From contig NZ_JAGGKB010000005.1 in assembly GCF_017873335.1 (NCBI RefSeq), forward strand, positions 84,818-148,817: 64,000 bases of DNA, in the 5' to 3' direction. The position numbers were made by a program, and so were the translations under genes. The stretch's first letter is position 1; each line of letters begins with the position of its first letter. The stretch comes from Thermococcus stetteri (lineage in GTDB: Archaea; Methanobacteriota_B; Thermococci; Thermococcales; Thermococcaceae). The notes under the pieces are model-generated. The model was not told the origin of the DNA and did not search any database. It was given only the letters and a program-made list of their open reading frames with translations. Shown here piece by piece: positions 42,025 to 50,833 of the stretch.

Positions 42025-42690
42025 TTAAGAGCGAAGGAAGGAAAGAACGAGCACCGTAGCCACCGTGGAAAGGAGAAAGTAGGGCAGAGAGTACTTCTGG
42101 AAATCCCTTATACTCACCCCCGCTATTCTAGCGGCTATCAGGTTTGCAAGCGAGCCCACGATTACCCCATTCCCCCCAAGGTTCACGCCGAGGGCAAGAG
42201 AAAGCCACTCGGGTTCCAGGGGGAGCAGGAGAACCGTTGCCGGGACGTTGCTGATAACCTGACTTATGCCGGCTGAGAGGAGCATGAGTTCAATCCCTCT
42301 CCTGGGGAAGGAGAGTCCACTCTCTGAGAGCAGGATAGACAACTCCCGGAAATCCACGAAGATGAGGGCAAACGTGAGTATTAGCGCCCAGTCGAAGTTG
42401 AAGAAAGCCCTCCTTCCAAAAAGGAAAAGGATCAAGAGTGTGAGGGCAAGCCCAGCATACTGCAGGTGGAGCTCCGCAAGGAGGACGTTGAGGGCGAGGA
42501 GGCCTACCGATACGACAAGGAGGGGTTTATCGACGTGCATTGTGAGCTCCCCCCGGGCGTCAAAAGGCCTCTTTTTGACTATCAGGACGTAGGGAAGGAG
42601 GAGAACCAGCCAGAACACCACAAAGGGGGCCATGGAGAACACAAACTCGAAAAATCCAAGCCGGTAAGCCTGCCAGATGATGACGTTCTG
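42025..42690 (-). pseudogene. ArsB/NhaD-like ion transporter, C-terminal half, cut by IS607-type insertion
   Basis: Read from the insertion edge: PQNVIIWQAYRLGFFEFVF then about six hydrophobic segments to the natural stop (VLVLSFLRS). The PQNVIIW start is the second part of the conserved GNPQN motif of the ArsB/NhaD/CitM-type membrane transporters; the first part (NVGSSLTPIGN) ends the N-terminal half at 44546. The methionine-started piece (205 aa from 42642) has no ribosome binding site and is unlikely to be made. The missing link is 1.85 kb of mobile element. Confidence 0.88.
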
Positions 42691-42747
42691 GGGCTGTTTT
42701 CATAGATAGCAACAAGCGAAACATTTAAATATTTTCCGCACATAACT

Positions 42748-43374
42748 ATGAGTGAGGGATTTATAGTGAGGCTTTACAGGACAGGAGAAGTTGCAAAAAG
42801 GCTTGGAGTTTCAGCAATGACAATCCGCCGTTGGGTCAAATCAGGAAAAATCAAAGCACACAAGATTGGGAAAGAATACCGCATTCCAGAAAGTGAAGTG
42901 TTAAGACTTCTCGAAGGCAAGCTTCTCGACAAAGTTGTAATTTATGCGAGAGTCTCAAGTCGAGACCAGAAGGAAGACCTGGGGAGACAGGTTGAATACC
43001 TCAAGAACTACTGCTCCTCCAAAGGCTACCAAGTTGTCAAAGTCATAACTGACATCTCATCAGGCTTAAACGAGAACAGGAAGGGCTTGAAACAGCTCTT
43101 CAAACTCGTCGAGAGTGGAGAAGTCGGGAAAGTCGTGATAACTTACAGGGACAGGCTTACTCGCTTTGGATTCGAATACCTTGAGGAATACTTCAACTCC
43201 CACGGCGTTGAAATTGAAGTCATCTTTGATGACGAGGAAAAAACACCGGAAAAAGAGCTCGTGGAAGACTTGTTAGCCGTCGTCACTTCCTTTGCGGGCA
43301 AACTTTACGGAGCTCGTTCTCACAAGAAAAAACACCTTGTAGAGGCGGTGAAGAATGCCCTCAGAGACGATTAA
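42748..43374 (+). CDS. tnpA: IS607 TnpA serine recombinase, 208 aa
   Basis: N-terminal MerR-like helix-turn-helix (LYRTGEVAKRLGVSAMTIRR, residues 7-26), then a small serine recombinase catalytic domain: VVIYARVSSRDQKEDLGRQ (catalytic Ser about residue 72), DISSGLNENRKGLKQLF and ITYRDRLTRFGFEYLEEYF (Arg residues that bind the scissile phosphate), and a helical end. Cuts and rejoins DNA through a phosphoserine link. Complete and apparently functional. It overlaps tnpB by 20 nt. Confidence 0.93.
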   Translation: MSEGFIVRLYRTGEVAKRLGVSAMTIRRWVKSGKIKAHKIGKEYRIPESEVLRLLEGKLLDKVVIYARVSSRDQKEDLGRQVEYLKNYCSSKGYQVVKVITDISSGLNENRKGLKQLFKLVESGEVGKVVITYRDRLTRFGFEYLEEYFNSHGVEIEVIFDDEEKTPEKELVEDLLAVVTSFAGKLYGARSHKKKHLVEAVKNALRDD

Positions 43375-44536
43375 ATTAACAGCAAAATTCAAACTCAAGG
43401 AATCACCAGATGGGTTAAATGACCTCTTCCCCCTTTACCGTGAAATCGTGAACTTTCTCATCACTCACGCTTATGAGAATAACATCACCAGCTTTTACCG
43501 GCTGAAGAAGGAGACTTACAAGGAGTTAAGGGGGAAATACCCACAATTACCAAGCCATTATCTTTACACGGCCTGTCAGATGGCTACATCAATTTACAAG
43601 AGCTACAGGAAGAGGAAGCGGAAGGGCAAAGCTAATGGAAAGCCAGTATTCAAAAAAGAGGTTATTATGCTCGACGACCACCTCTTCAAACTCGACCTTG
43701 AAAAGAGAATAATCAAGCTCTCCACTCTTAAGGGCAGAGTTGAACTGGAGTTTTACTCTGCAAGATACCACGAGAAGTTCAAGGATTGGAAGGTTGGACA
43801 GGCTTGGTTAGTTAAAACTCCGGAGGGAGTTTTCATCAACGTTGTCTTCTCCAGGGAGGTTGAGGTTAGAGAGCCTAAGACCTTTGTTGGTGTGGATTTG
43901 AATGAGAACAATGTTACTCTCTCCTTGCCAAATGGCGGGTTTGTTCAGATTATTACTCAGGAGCGGGAGATTAGGACGTGTTATTATGTGAAGCGGTGGA
44001 GGATTCAGAAGAAGCTGAGGGCTGGAAGGAAGAGGAAGGCGCTCCTTGAAAAGTACGGTGAGAGGGAGAGGAACAGGCTTAACGACCTGTATCACAAATT
44101 AGCTAATAAAATTGTCGAGTTGGCTGAAAAGTACGGTGGTATTGCTCTGGAGGATTTAACGGAAATCCGGGATTCAATAAGGTATTCGGCTGAAATGAAT
44201 GGTCGCTTGCATAGGTGGAGTTTTAGGAAACTCCAATCAATCATTGAGTACAAGGCTAAACTAAAGGGGATAAATGTTGTTTTTGTTAATCCCGCTCATA
44301 CTTCGTCCCTGTGTCCGGTATGTGGGGGGAAGTTAAGCCCGAACGGGCACAGGGTTATGAAGTGTTCGAACTGTGGTTTTGAGGCTGATAGGGATGTCGT
44401 CGGGAGCTGGAATATCTCTTTGAGAGCCTTGAAGATGTGGGGAGTCACCGTTCCCCCCGAAAGCCAGCCAATGAAGACGGGAGGCTGGAAGGTTATCCGC
44501 TACGATTGTTTCACTCGTTCCAAAAGTAGTGGATAA
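43355..44536 (+). CDS. tnpB: IS607-associated TnpB RNA-guided nuclease, 393 aa
   Basis: RuvC-like nuclease of the TnpB/OrfB family, ancestor type of Cas12. RuvC-I Asp in FVGVDLNENNVTLSL (about residue 180), RuvC-II Glu in GGIALEDLTEIRDS (about residue 265), zinc ribbon CPVCGGKLSPNGHRVMKC with SNCGFEAD, and RuvC-III Asp in DRDVVGSWNIS (about residue 347). All three acidic residues are present, so it should be active. TnpB proteins use an RNA from the right end of the element whose guide is the flanking DNA; here that would begin at about 44544 with GGTTGCCTATTGGGGT, part of the transporter gene. This is inference from the family. Confidence 0.9.
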   Translation: MPSETIKLTAKFKLKESPDGLNDLFPLYREIVNFLITHAYENNITSFYRLKKETYKELRGKYPQLPSHYLYTACQMATSIYKSYRKRKRKGKANGKPVFKKEVIMLDDHLFKLDLEKRIIKLSTLKGRVELEFYSARYHEKFKDWKVGQAWLVKTPEGVFINVVFSREVEVREPKTFVGVDLNENNVTLSLPNGGFVQIITQEREIRTCYYVKRWRIQKKLRAGRKRKALLEKYGERERNRLNDLYHKLANKIVELAEKYGGIALEDLTEIRDSIRYSAEMNGRLHRWSFRKLQSIIEYKAKLKGINVVFVNPAHTSSLCPVCGGKLSPNGHRVMKCSNCGFEADRDVVGSWNISLRALKMWGVTVPPESQPMKTGGWKVIRYDCFTRSKSSG

Positions 44537-44543
44537 CCAGAAC

Positions 44544-44970
44544 GGTTGCCTATTGGGGTGAGGGACGAACCGACGTTGGCTGCTATGGCAGAGAGGGCCG
44601 TGGCCTTGGCAACGCTCACTCCGGAGAGCCTCGCCGTCATGGCCACTATCGGCACGAAGACGAACATCGCAGTGTCGTTCATTATGATGGCCGAGGAAGT
44701 TGCTATAACGAGGACAAAGACCATGAGGAGCCTCCTCCCAGAGCCCCCCGAGAGCTTCAGGGCCTTCAGAGAGGCCCATTCAAAAGCTCCGGAAAGCTCA
44801 ATGGCCTTGCTTGTGAGGAACAGGGCCGTTATGAAGGCCAGGCTCCTCCAGTCAATAAAACGGGGCGTGTTCGATAGGAGAGAGTGGTCCACGATGGAAA
44901 GGACAAGGTAGAGAGCAATAAGGAGCGAGAGGAACCACTCGCGTTTGATGACTTCCGTGAGCTTCCCCAT
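44544..44970 (-). pseudogene. ArsB/NhaD-like ion transporter, N-terminal half, cut by IS607-type insertion
   Basis: Starts MGKLTEVIKREWFLSLLIAL, includes FITALFLTSKAIELSG and the conserved AIIMNDTAMFVFVPI and IAANVGSSLTPIGN segments, and breaks at the element edge. The continuing frame reads into the IS as RSGYPLL and soon stops. The family moves arsenite, sodium or anions across the membrane; the conserved AxNDTAM motif favours the ArsB/NhaD/P-type permease group without fixing the ion. Confidence 0.88.
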
Positions 44971-45039
44971 GTATCACCTAAGCGCTGATGGGGAGGGGGT
45001 TTATAAGTTTGGGGCCACGGTTGCAGTGATGCTCAAGAA

Positions 45040-45560
45040 ACGCTTTTAACTCAAAGTTTCAATTGAAACTCACGCAGAAAAGCGAAAGACCCTGTGACCT
45101 AGTTTGGGAGCTCTACTGGCTCATGAGGAAGGTCTTTGAGGAAGACTTGAGAGAATCGGATAACCTTCTTGGAGTTTAAGGCCCTCATGAGGGTCTCAAA
45201 AGCGACCGCCTCAAAGGTTCTCCTCTCCCTTGAAAATAAAGGCATTGTTGAGAAGGAGCGCAGGGGAAGACCTATCGGGTAATTTCGGAACGATGACATC
45301 TGCAATGTTTCAGGGCACAGGGGAGGACGGGAAGTCCCTGATCCTTACCATACTCAGGACGCTCGTGAGGCGGGCTTTGCTTACGTCTTCGTCCACCACA
45401 CTTCCACCGGCCTCAAAGGGGTGCGGGCCGGAATAGTGATCGGGAACATGGTGGCGGCTATCACCGGCTTCCTGTGGGGGTGGACAAGGATAGGGGCTTT
45501 AAAAACGGAATTCCGCTCTCCAAAACAGGTGAAAAGCCGTTGCATGGGGCAAAGATACGC
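45040..45560 (+). pseudogene. Degraded region with a winged-helix regulator fragment
   Basis: From TTG 45063 the frame reads KLTQKSERPCDLVWELYWLM and RKVFEEDLRESDNLL, then after one extra base (about 45169-45172) EFKALMRVSKATASKVLLSL and ENKGIVEKERRGRPIG before TAA at 45280: a winged helix-turn-helix domain without its end. From about 45290 another frame contains VPDPYHTQDAREAGFAYVFV and HHTSTGLKGVRAGIVIGN, which I cannot assign. No intact gene is present in this 520-nt stretch, which separates the transporter from the CRISPR island and probably results from a deletion. Confidence 0.5.
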
Positions 45561-47648
45561 TCAGAACACCAGCTCTTTTTCTCCTTCCACTATGCCGAGT
45601 TCGTCATCGTAATCTACTTCAATACCGAAAACTCCAAAGCGCTCGTAGAGGTCTTCGGAAAAGAGTCTCGCCTGGTTTAACACCCATATCGGCACGTTCA
45701 CCGTCTTCTCAACGACGAACACCATAGCTTTTAGCTTCTCCTCATCGCTCAGTTCTTCCCATCCAGAGGCGTACTCAAGAGCAATATCCAGGAAGGGCCT
45801 TGGAATGGCAGGAAGGCTAATGAAGGTATCCCTCGTGCTCAGCCAGTCCTCGCTTCCCTTCCACCTCGAGAGCGTCTTCAAAGTTTTCCTCCTCAACCAG
45901 TGCTGGCTGATGGCTTTCTCAAAGCCACTCCACACCTCTTCGTAGAACTTGTCGTTAAGCCTGAGAAGGTGGAGCTCACTCTTAACTCCTTCAAGCTCTC
46001 CCAAAAGATTGACGCTCGCCTCGAAGCTCTTTTTGTCGTAGGGAAGATAAGCTTTATCCCCCTCCGGTTCGAATACGAAGGCCCTGCCCCTCTTAAACCC
46101 CCTCCTGTTCACCCTTCCAAAGCGCTGGACGAGGGCATCAATCGGGGCAGCTTCAGTGTAGAGGACATCGTAATCAATGTCCAGCGAAACCTCCACAACC
46201 TGCGTGGCCACGAGGATACCCCCCTCAATCCCCTCAACGAGCTCCATCTTCCTCCTCTTATCCTCATTGGTGAAGCGGGAGTGGAAGAGGTAAACGTCTT
46301 CCCTCTTCCTTTTCAGCTCGATGTAGAGCTCTCTCGCCCTCGTGACGGTGTTGGCCACGACGAGCACTTTTCCTCCCGCCTTGGCAATTTCGTCCACAGC
46401 GTTGAGGAGGGGCTCATCCCTCACACTTACCTCGACCCTCTTCCTTGAGGAATACCTCTCCTCCACCTTCTCGAAGGGGATGAGCTGCTTGAGGGACCTT
46501 TTCTCAAGCTCCTCCGCGAGGAGAGAGGGTAGAGTAGCCGACATAACCGTTACCTCTGCTCCGAGGTGTTGCCCCGCGTATTCAATTCCGTCCAGGATAA
46601 GGGAGAGGGTGTAGGGGCTGTAGGCGTGGATTTCATCTATTATCCAGTGCGCCCCCCTCAGGGCGAACTCCCTGACAGAAAAGCGGGGGTAGTTGAGGAA
46701 AGCGAGGAGTAACTGGTCGACCGTTGAAATGAAGACCGGCCTCATGGCGTAGCGGTGTAAAAGCTTCTCATCCAGCGCACCCCTATGGTAGAGGCTCAGG
46801 AACAGCAGGCTGTGGGCGAAGGAAACTTTCTCCCCGAACATCATTTCGAAGCGCCTTCTCATTGCTTCGGTGGTCGTTATGGTCGGGAGGGAGTAGACGA
46901 GCTTGACTGCACCATCAGGGGTCGCCAAAAGGCTCGTCTCGGTCTTTCCATCGCCCGTCGGCAGTCTGAAGTAGCCCCCTCCTTTGCCAAAAACGGCCAG
47001 CTGGTAGTCCCTCGGAGAAAAGCCTTTTTTCTCCAGATAGGCAAGCGTTTTCCGCCTCACCCAGCTCCCGGAGAGGTGGTAGCTTTCAGCATTCATTCCA
47101 GCACTCTCAAGCCAGTCCGAAACCCTTAGGAGGCCGTTGAAGAGGGTGTAAAGGGAGCGAAGGCTTATCGGATCGATGCCATGCTCCTCAATGTCTCCCC
47201 CGAGAAGGCTCTCCCTAAGCTCCCAGACGAAGTCTGAAGGGTCTGAGAGCACCTCCTCATCTACCACCAGCTTTTCTCTCCCATCAATCTCCCGCTCATA
47301 AAGCCCCTGATGGAGGTCTGAGTGGTGGGAGAGGATCGAAGCAAGGGCAACGCTCTTAAACGGCTCCCCGCATTCCAGAAATCGCGATGCAAGCCTGACC
47401 CCAAGATACGCATGAGGAGGGGCTCGTTTGACCTTTCCCTCAAGCTTTGCCTGAAACCTGTCGTCGAGCTTGCCGAGGTCGTGGAGGAAGACGTGCCGAA
47501 GGAGGCAGGGTTCAAGCGACGGGTCGTGCGGCACCTTCGAGAGCAGCTCCCTCGCTATTTGCTCCGCTCCCCTGGAGTGCTCGTAAAGGCTTTTGTCCGG
47601 CTTAGCTTTCTTTTTCTTCATGAGCTCAACCAGCTCTTCCCGCTCCAT
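45561..47648 (-). CDS. cas3: Cas3 nuclease-helicase, 695 aa
   Basis: Effector of type I CRISPR interference. The HD nuclease lies at the N-terminus (SLYEHSRGAEQIARELL and RHVFLHDLGKLDDRFQ, about residues 20-60, with ILSHHSDLHQG later). The superfamily 2 helicase follows: FRLPTGDGKTETSLLA (Walker A, about residue 232), WIIDEIHAYSPYTL (DEIH, about residue 336), TVMSATLPSLLAEEL, VVANTVTRARELY and LVQRFGRVNRRG (motif VI). It unwinds and degrades DNA after target recognition by the Cascade-like complex of cas8, cas7 and cas5 on the other side of the array. The start lies 3 nt after the cas4 stop, so the insertion in cas4 upstream may reduce its transcription. Confidence 0.93.
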   Translation of the reverse strand: MEREELVELMKKKKAKPDKSLYEHSRGAEQIARELLSKVPHDPSLEPCLLRHVFLHDLGKLDDRFQAKLEGKVKRAPPHAYLGVRLASRFLECGEPFKSVALASILSHHSDLHQGLYEREIDGREKLVVDEEVLSDPSDFVWELRESLLGGDIEEHGIDPISLRSLYTLFNGLLRVSDWLESAGMNAESYHLSGSWVRRKTLAYLEKKGFSPRDYQLAVFGKGGGYFRLPTGDGKTETSLLATPDGAVKLVYSLPTITTTEAMRRRFEMMFGEKVSFAHSLLFLSLYHRGALDEKLLHRYAMRPVFISTVDQLLLAFLNYPRFSVREFALRGAHWIIDEIHAYSPYTLSLILDGIEYAGQHLGAEVTVMSATLPSLLAEELEKRSLKQLIPFEKVEERYSSRKRVEVSVRDEPLLNAVDEIAKAGGKVLVVANTVTRARELYIELKRKREDVYLFHSRFTNEDKRRKMELVEGIEGGILVATQVVEVSLDIDYDVLYTEAAPIDALVQRFGRVNRRGFKRGRAFVFEPEGDKAYLPYDKKSFEASVNLLGELEGVKSELHLLRLNDKFYEEVWSGFEKAISQHWLRRKTLKTLSRWKGSEDWLSTRDTFISLPAIPRPFLDIALEYASGWEELSDEEKLKAMVFVVEKTVNVPIWVLNQARLFSEDLYERFGVFGIEVDYDDELGIVEGEKELVF

Positions 47649-48046
47649 AGCTCACACCCAGCAGAAGTCCCTGTAGGAACATCTCCTGCAGTAGGGCTTC
47701 CTTTCAGCTTCGGGTGGGTTCTCAAGGGAGATAACCTTTTCGATTCCCTTAAAGGCTTCTTCGAGCGCTTCAACATCCTCCTCGCTCAGCCCGACCTCCT
47801 CAGCCGTGCCCTCTTTGGGGTATGAAACGAGCCCCATGGCCTTCACTCCGGCCTTCCTAAGGAGGTAGAGGTAGTACTTCAGCTGCCACTTTGCAGGCTC
47901 CTCGAGCTTTGAGCTCTTCTTGACCTCAACCACCTGAAGGCCGCTTCGCTTCCTCACGACGTCGAGCTTCGCCCCTTCAATGAGAACCTCCCTCCAGTCC
48001 CGCTCGTAAGACTCTTCGTGGATAATCCTCCCTATCAGCATGTCGT

Positions 48047-49510
48047 CGTTCTGACCTCCTCCCCGCCCTGAAGGGCGAGGGTTCCAACGGTTTAACCCCT
48101 CGCCAATGACGGGAAGGTTTGAGGGGTCTCATTAAAACTCAAACCAAAACGGGTCTTCGACCCCTCAGGCCGGGCCTTCGGCCAATTACCCCTACCTCCC
48201 GCAAGAGCGGGAAGGCTCGGGGTTATGGTTTTGACAACCTTTCTCAAAATGTTAAAAGCACCAACTAAATCCGCATTCGTGACAACGCCCTCCCTGTGGC
48301 ACTTAAACAAACCTCTAAAAATTCTTCCATTAGGGTGGCGTTGACCACAGAGAGGGCAGGTTTGAGAAGTGAAAGCCTCATTAACTACCAAAACTTGAAC
48401 ACCATACTCTTCAGCAACCTCTGTTAAACGTTTAATAACGTAATTGAACCGCCAGACGTGAGAGAGAAGGAAATTCTGCTTCCTGCCCTTATCAGAGTTT
48501 CTGGCAATTCCCTTGGGATATCCAACCACAATCCTTGAAACACCGAGACAATAGAGCTTCTCAACGGTTTGTCTTACCGCCGTGTTAATGTAGTGTCTTG
48601 CTTGAAGTTTAGCCTTCTGGTGCATTCTCCTGAGTTTTCTGCTCGTTTTAGCCCCACTCTTGTTGAGTATAGACTGATACTCTGCAATCTTCCTCTTCCA
48701 GTAAAAGTCAATGCTTTTGAGTGGTCTCCCATTCACGAGGAAGCTTTCTCCATTCTCGACGTAAACGGCCATTAAATTGTTCACTCCCAAGTCTATGCCT
48801 GCTGAAAGGTTTCCTAACGGTTCTCTTGGGAGTTTAACCCACTCTCCACCGTAAAGTTTCTCCTCTACAGTGTAGCTTATGTGAGCATACCATTTCCGCT
48901 TTACAGGGTCGTAAGTTATTTCCAACCTTCCCTGTTTGCCCTTCAAGTGTATTCTTCCCTTGAACTGAATTTTTAGCTTCCCAAACTTCCCGAGTCTCCT
49001 CAACTCAATAATATTTTCCTCAATCCGGTACTGGTCGTTCCTGAGCGGAATTACGAAGAGTTTTCTGCTGTTCTCCTCTCTAACGAATTGGGGTGGTTTG
49101 GGTTTGAACCATTCGGGTAGTTCTCCGGACTTTTTCTTTTTGGTGAGGGAGAAGAATGATCGCCACGCTTCGGCGTTCTTTCTGGCCAATTGCTGGACTG
49201 TTGAGCCGCCAATCCAGTTCTTGAACTCGTGATAAGCTTCTTTTTCAGTTGTTGAGAAATCTATTTTGCCAAACTCCTTGAATTGTTTGAGCCTCTGGTA
49301 GTTGAGTTTGTTCCAGATTATTGCTGTAGCGTGAGCTAACTCGAAGAGTGTTTTCTCCTGTTCCCTTGAGGGTTGGAGTTTGACTGTTACTGCTCGCTTC
49401 ATTCTAATGTTATGGTATGGTTTTTGGGCTTTAAAAAAAGATTGCTTTCCTCATTGAGCGTCAATTTACCAAGCACCGTACCTCGCACTGAAGGGCGAGG
49501 CTTGTTAAAA
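48047..49510 (-). mobile_element. IS1341/IS605-type TnpB-only element inserted in cas4
   Basis: Lies exactly between the two halves of cas4. It has tnpB but no transposase gene. Its ends carry similar hairpins: CCTCGCCCTTCAGTGCGAGG on the left (49500-49481) and CCTCGCCCTTCAGGGCGGGG on the right (about 48081-48060), both minus strand. The left flank TTTTTTAAC is of the T-rich kind that IS200/IS605 elements enter. Edges are placed to within about 10 nt. Confidence 0.8.
48092..49402 (-). CDS. tnpB: TnpB (IS1341-type), 436 aa, with rearranged RuvC site
   Basis: TnpB-family nuclease unlike the IS607 copy. RuvC-I Asp is in LSAGIDLGVNNLMAVY (about residue 203) and RuvC-III Asp in TNADLVGAFNIL (about residue 378), with the zinc ribbon CPLCGQRHPNGRIF and FKCHREG between them. 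At the usual RuvC-II position the sequence is RIVVGYPKGIARN, without Glu; a Glu occurs instead in LVVNEAFTSQTCP (about residue 341). TnpB proteins with such relocated catalytic residues are known as a class, so it may be active. The C-terminal 60 residues are Pro- and Gly-rich and run toward the right end, where the guide RNA of this family is encoded. Confidence 0.88.
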   Translation of the reverse strand: MKRAVTVKLQPSREQEKTLFELAHATAIIWNKLNYQRLKQFKEFGKIDFSTTEKEAYHEFKNWIGGSTVQQLARKNAEAWRSFFSLTKKKKSGELPEWFKPKPPQFVREENSRKLFVIPLRNDQYRIEENIIELRRLGKFGKLKIQFKGRIHLKGKQGRLEITYDPVKRKWYAHISYTVEEKLYGGEWVKLPREPLGNLSAGIDLGVNNLMAVYVENGESFLVNGRPLKSIDFYWKRKIAEYQSILNKSGAKTSRKLRRMHQKAKLQARHYINTAVRQTVEKLYCLGVSRIVVGYPKGIARNSDKGRKQNFLLSHVWRFNYVIKRLTEVAEEYGVQVLVVNEAFTSQTCPLCGQRHPNGRIFRGLFKCHREGVVTNADLVGAFNILRKVVKTITPSLPALAGGRGNWPKARPEGSKTRFGLSFNETPQTFPSLARG

Positions 49511-49619
49511 AAGAAAAAGTCAAAGTCGAAGTTGAGCCCGCGTGAGAAAAACCACAGCTCCCGCTTGCAGGCGAAGTAGTACTGAACCATAACACCGGTT
49601 ATTCCTGTGCGTTCCTCCA

Positions 49620-49877
49620 TTATATTATCTCCCCCACGGGGTTTCTGTCGGTTCCGAGCACGTGGAGAGTGAAGTTTGAACCCGGAAGCTCGTAGATGAG
49701 AACGGAGTCTTCCTCCTCGATGAGGTCTTCAAGCGTCTTCTTTATCTCGTAGAGCTGGGCCCGCGTTAGTTCTCCCTCGAAAACACTGTTCTGGCGCCAG
49801 TGGAGGTGAGTCCTGAGAAAGCGGTGAACCTTCGCGACGCGCTTAACGTCCACATCGTAGACAACGATGACGTACAT
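49620..49877 (-). CDS. cas2: Cas2, 85 aa
   Basis: Core of the adaptation complex with Cas1. Ferredoxin-like start MYVIVVYDVDVKRVAKVH (Asp in YDV, about residue 8), RRFLRTHLHWRQNSVFEGEL-type second strand and ELPGSNFTLHVLG at the end; length normal. ATG 49877 overlaps the cas1 stop (TGATG). The stop touches the cas4 start. It is structural in spacer integration; nuclease activity is not required. Confidence 0.94.
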   Translation of the reverse strand: MYVIVVYDVDVKRVAKVHRFLRTHLHWRQNSVFEGELTRAQLYEIKKTLEDLIEEEDSVLIYELPGSNFTLHVLGTDRNPVGEII

Positions 49878-50830
49878 CACCACCACGCCCGCAGGGAGGT
49901 GTAGGTTCTGTCCCCGAGGAGGTGTTTAACAAGGGAGTACCCTTCGAGCCTGATGAGGTACCTAATGGAGACGTTCCTTTTCAGCTTCGGGTGGAGAACT
50001 TTTCTCTCAAGCTCTCCGTTGAGCTCGGGGAGGAAAACCTTAAGCCCCTCACGGTTGAGCATGACTCCAACGTCCCTCCCAAAGTGCTCCTCCCCAATCT
50101 TTCCCCTGTTGACAAGCCTCAGGATTACACGGAAGACAGTTAACGGCTTGAAAATGTCGGATAAGTCGAGTGCAAGCGAATACCTCCTCTCAAGAGGCTC
50201 GTGGAGGAAGCTTATGGCCGGATGAAGGTAGGTCTTCCTTACCTCCGAGAGGGCAACCGCGTAGAGGACGGAGTTACCATAGCTTATCATGGCGTTTACC
50301 TCGTCCTTAGGCGGCCTCCTGCTCCGCTCCCTGAATTCGAAGTTCTTCAGAAGGGAGCCGAAGATTCCGTAGAACTCCTTCCAGAGGGTGCTTTCAACGC
50401 CCATGAGCTCTGCTGGACTTTCTCCGTCAACGGGGATGCATTCTATTGAGGAAGCATCAGCGCGGTAGGACTTAAGGAGTGCCAGCATTGAGGCCTTTAT
50501 GCCCTCAACGAGCTGTTTCGCGATGTGGAGGCGCTTTTCTCCGTCAAGGTAGTGCTCCGCCTGCCTTATTATCACGCTCCCGCTGACCTGCCCTTCAGCG
50601 GGCATGTAGGAGCCCCGATAGTAGCCGTACTTGTTGTAGAAGTGGACGGGAACGTTCTTCTCGGAGAGGAGCTTTATCGCGCCGCTCGTCAGCGTCACAG
50701 GTTTAAAGCAGTGTACTTCACTCGTTGAATTAACGGGGATGGCTTTCTTCCCATTTTCATTCTCGAAGAAGAGGGTGTTACCCCTCCTCTCGAGCATGCC
50801 CATCTGGGTTATGTAGACGGGCCTCTTCAT
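49877..50830 (-). CDS. cas1: Cas1 integrase, 317 aa
   Basis: Inserts new spacers into the array with Cas2. N-terminal beta domain (MKRPVYITQMGMLERRGNTL), then the helical catalytic domain with Glu in AELMGVESTLWKEFYGIFG (about residue 143), His in TYLHPAISFLHEPLERRYSL (about residue 210) and Asp/Glu in LALDLSDIFKP. All metal ligands are present. The gene lies next to the trailer end of the array, with its start only 4 nt from the degenerate last repeat, so cas1 is probably expressed by read-through from the array or from a promoter inside it. Confidence 0.95.
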   Translation of the reverse strand: MKRPVYITQMGMLERRGNTLFFENENGKKAIPVNSTSEVHCFKPVTLTSGAIKLLSEKNVPVHFYNKYGYYRGSYMPAEGQVSGSVIIRQAEHYLDGEKRLHIAKQLVEGIKASMLALLKSYRADASSIECIPVDGESPAELMGVESTLWKEFYGIFGSLLKNFEFRERSRRPPKDEVNAMISYGNSVLYAVALSEVRKTYLHPAISFLHEPLERRYSLALDLSDIFKPLTVFRVILRLVNRGKIGEEHFGRDVGVMLNREGLKVFLPELNGELERKVLHPKLKRNVSIRYLIRLEGYSLVKHLLGDRTYTSLRAWW

Positions 50831-50833
50831 ATC

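Larger units (their letters stand above)
42694..44543 (+). mobile_element. IS607-type insertion sequence, complete, inserted in the transporter gene
   Basis: Contains a serine recombinase TnpA and TnpB in the usual overlapping order. Both flanks join exactly to restore GGN-PQN of the transporter, with G residues on each side (left ...CTGGGG, right GGTTGCC...), in agreement with the preference of IS607 for inserting at GG without target duplication. Edges are certain to within 2-3 nt because the G run is ambiguous. The element's own TATA-like ATTTAAATATTTT lies at about 42722-42736. Confidence 0.85.
47652..49620 (-). pseudogene. cas4: cas4, split by a TnpB element
   Basis: The N-terminal part begins at ATG 49620, one nt into the cas2 stop: MEERTGITGVMVQYYFACKR and ELWFFSRGLNFDF, which supplies the first Fe-S Cys. 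The C-terminal part resumes at about 48046 as NDDMLIGRIIHEESYERDW, with the RecB motifs (AKLDVVRKRSGLQVVEVKKS, YYLYLLRKAG) and the last three Cys (PYCRRCSYRDFC). Together they give a normal Cas4 exonuclease of about 165 residues, which trims prespacers for the Cas1-Cas2 integrase and sets PAM and orientation. Between them sits about 1.46 kb with a tnpB gene. Neither fragment alone has all four cluster Cys. Confidence 0.93.
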
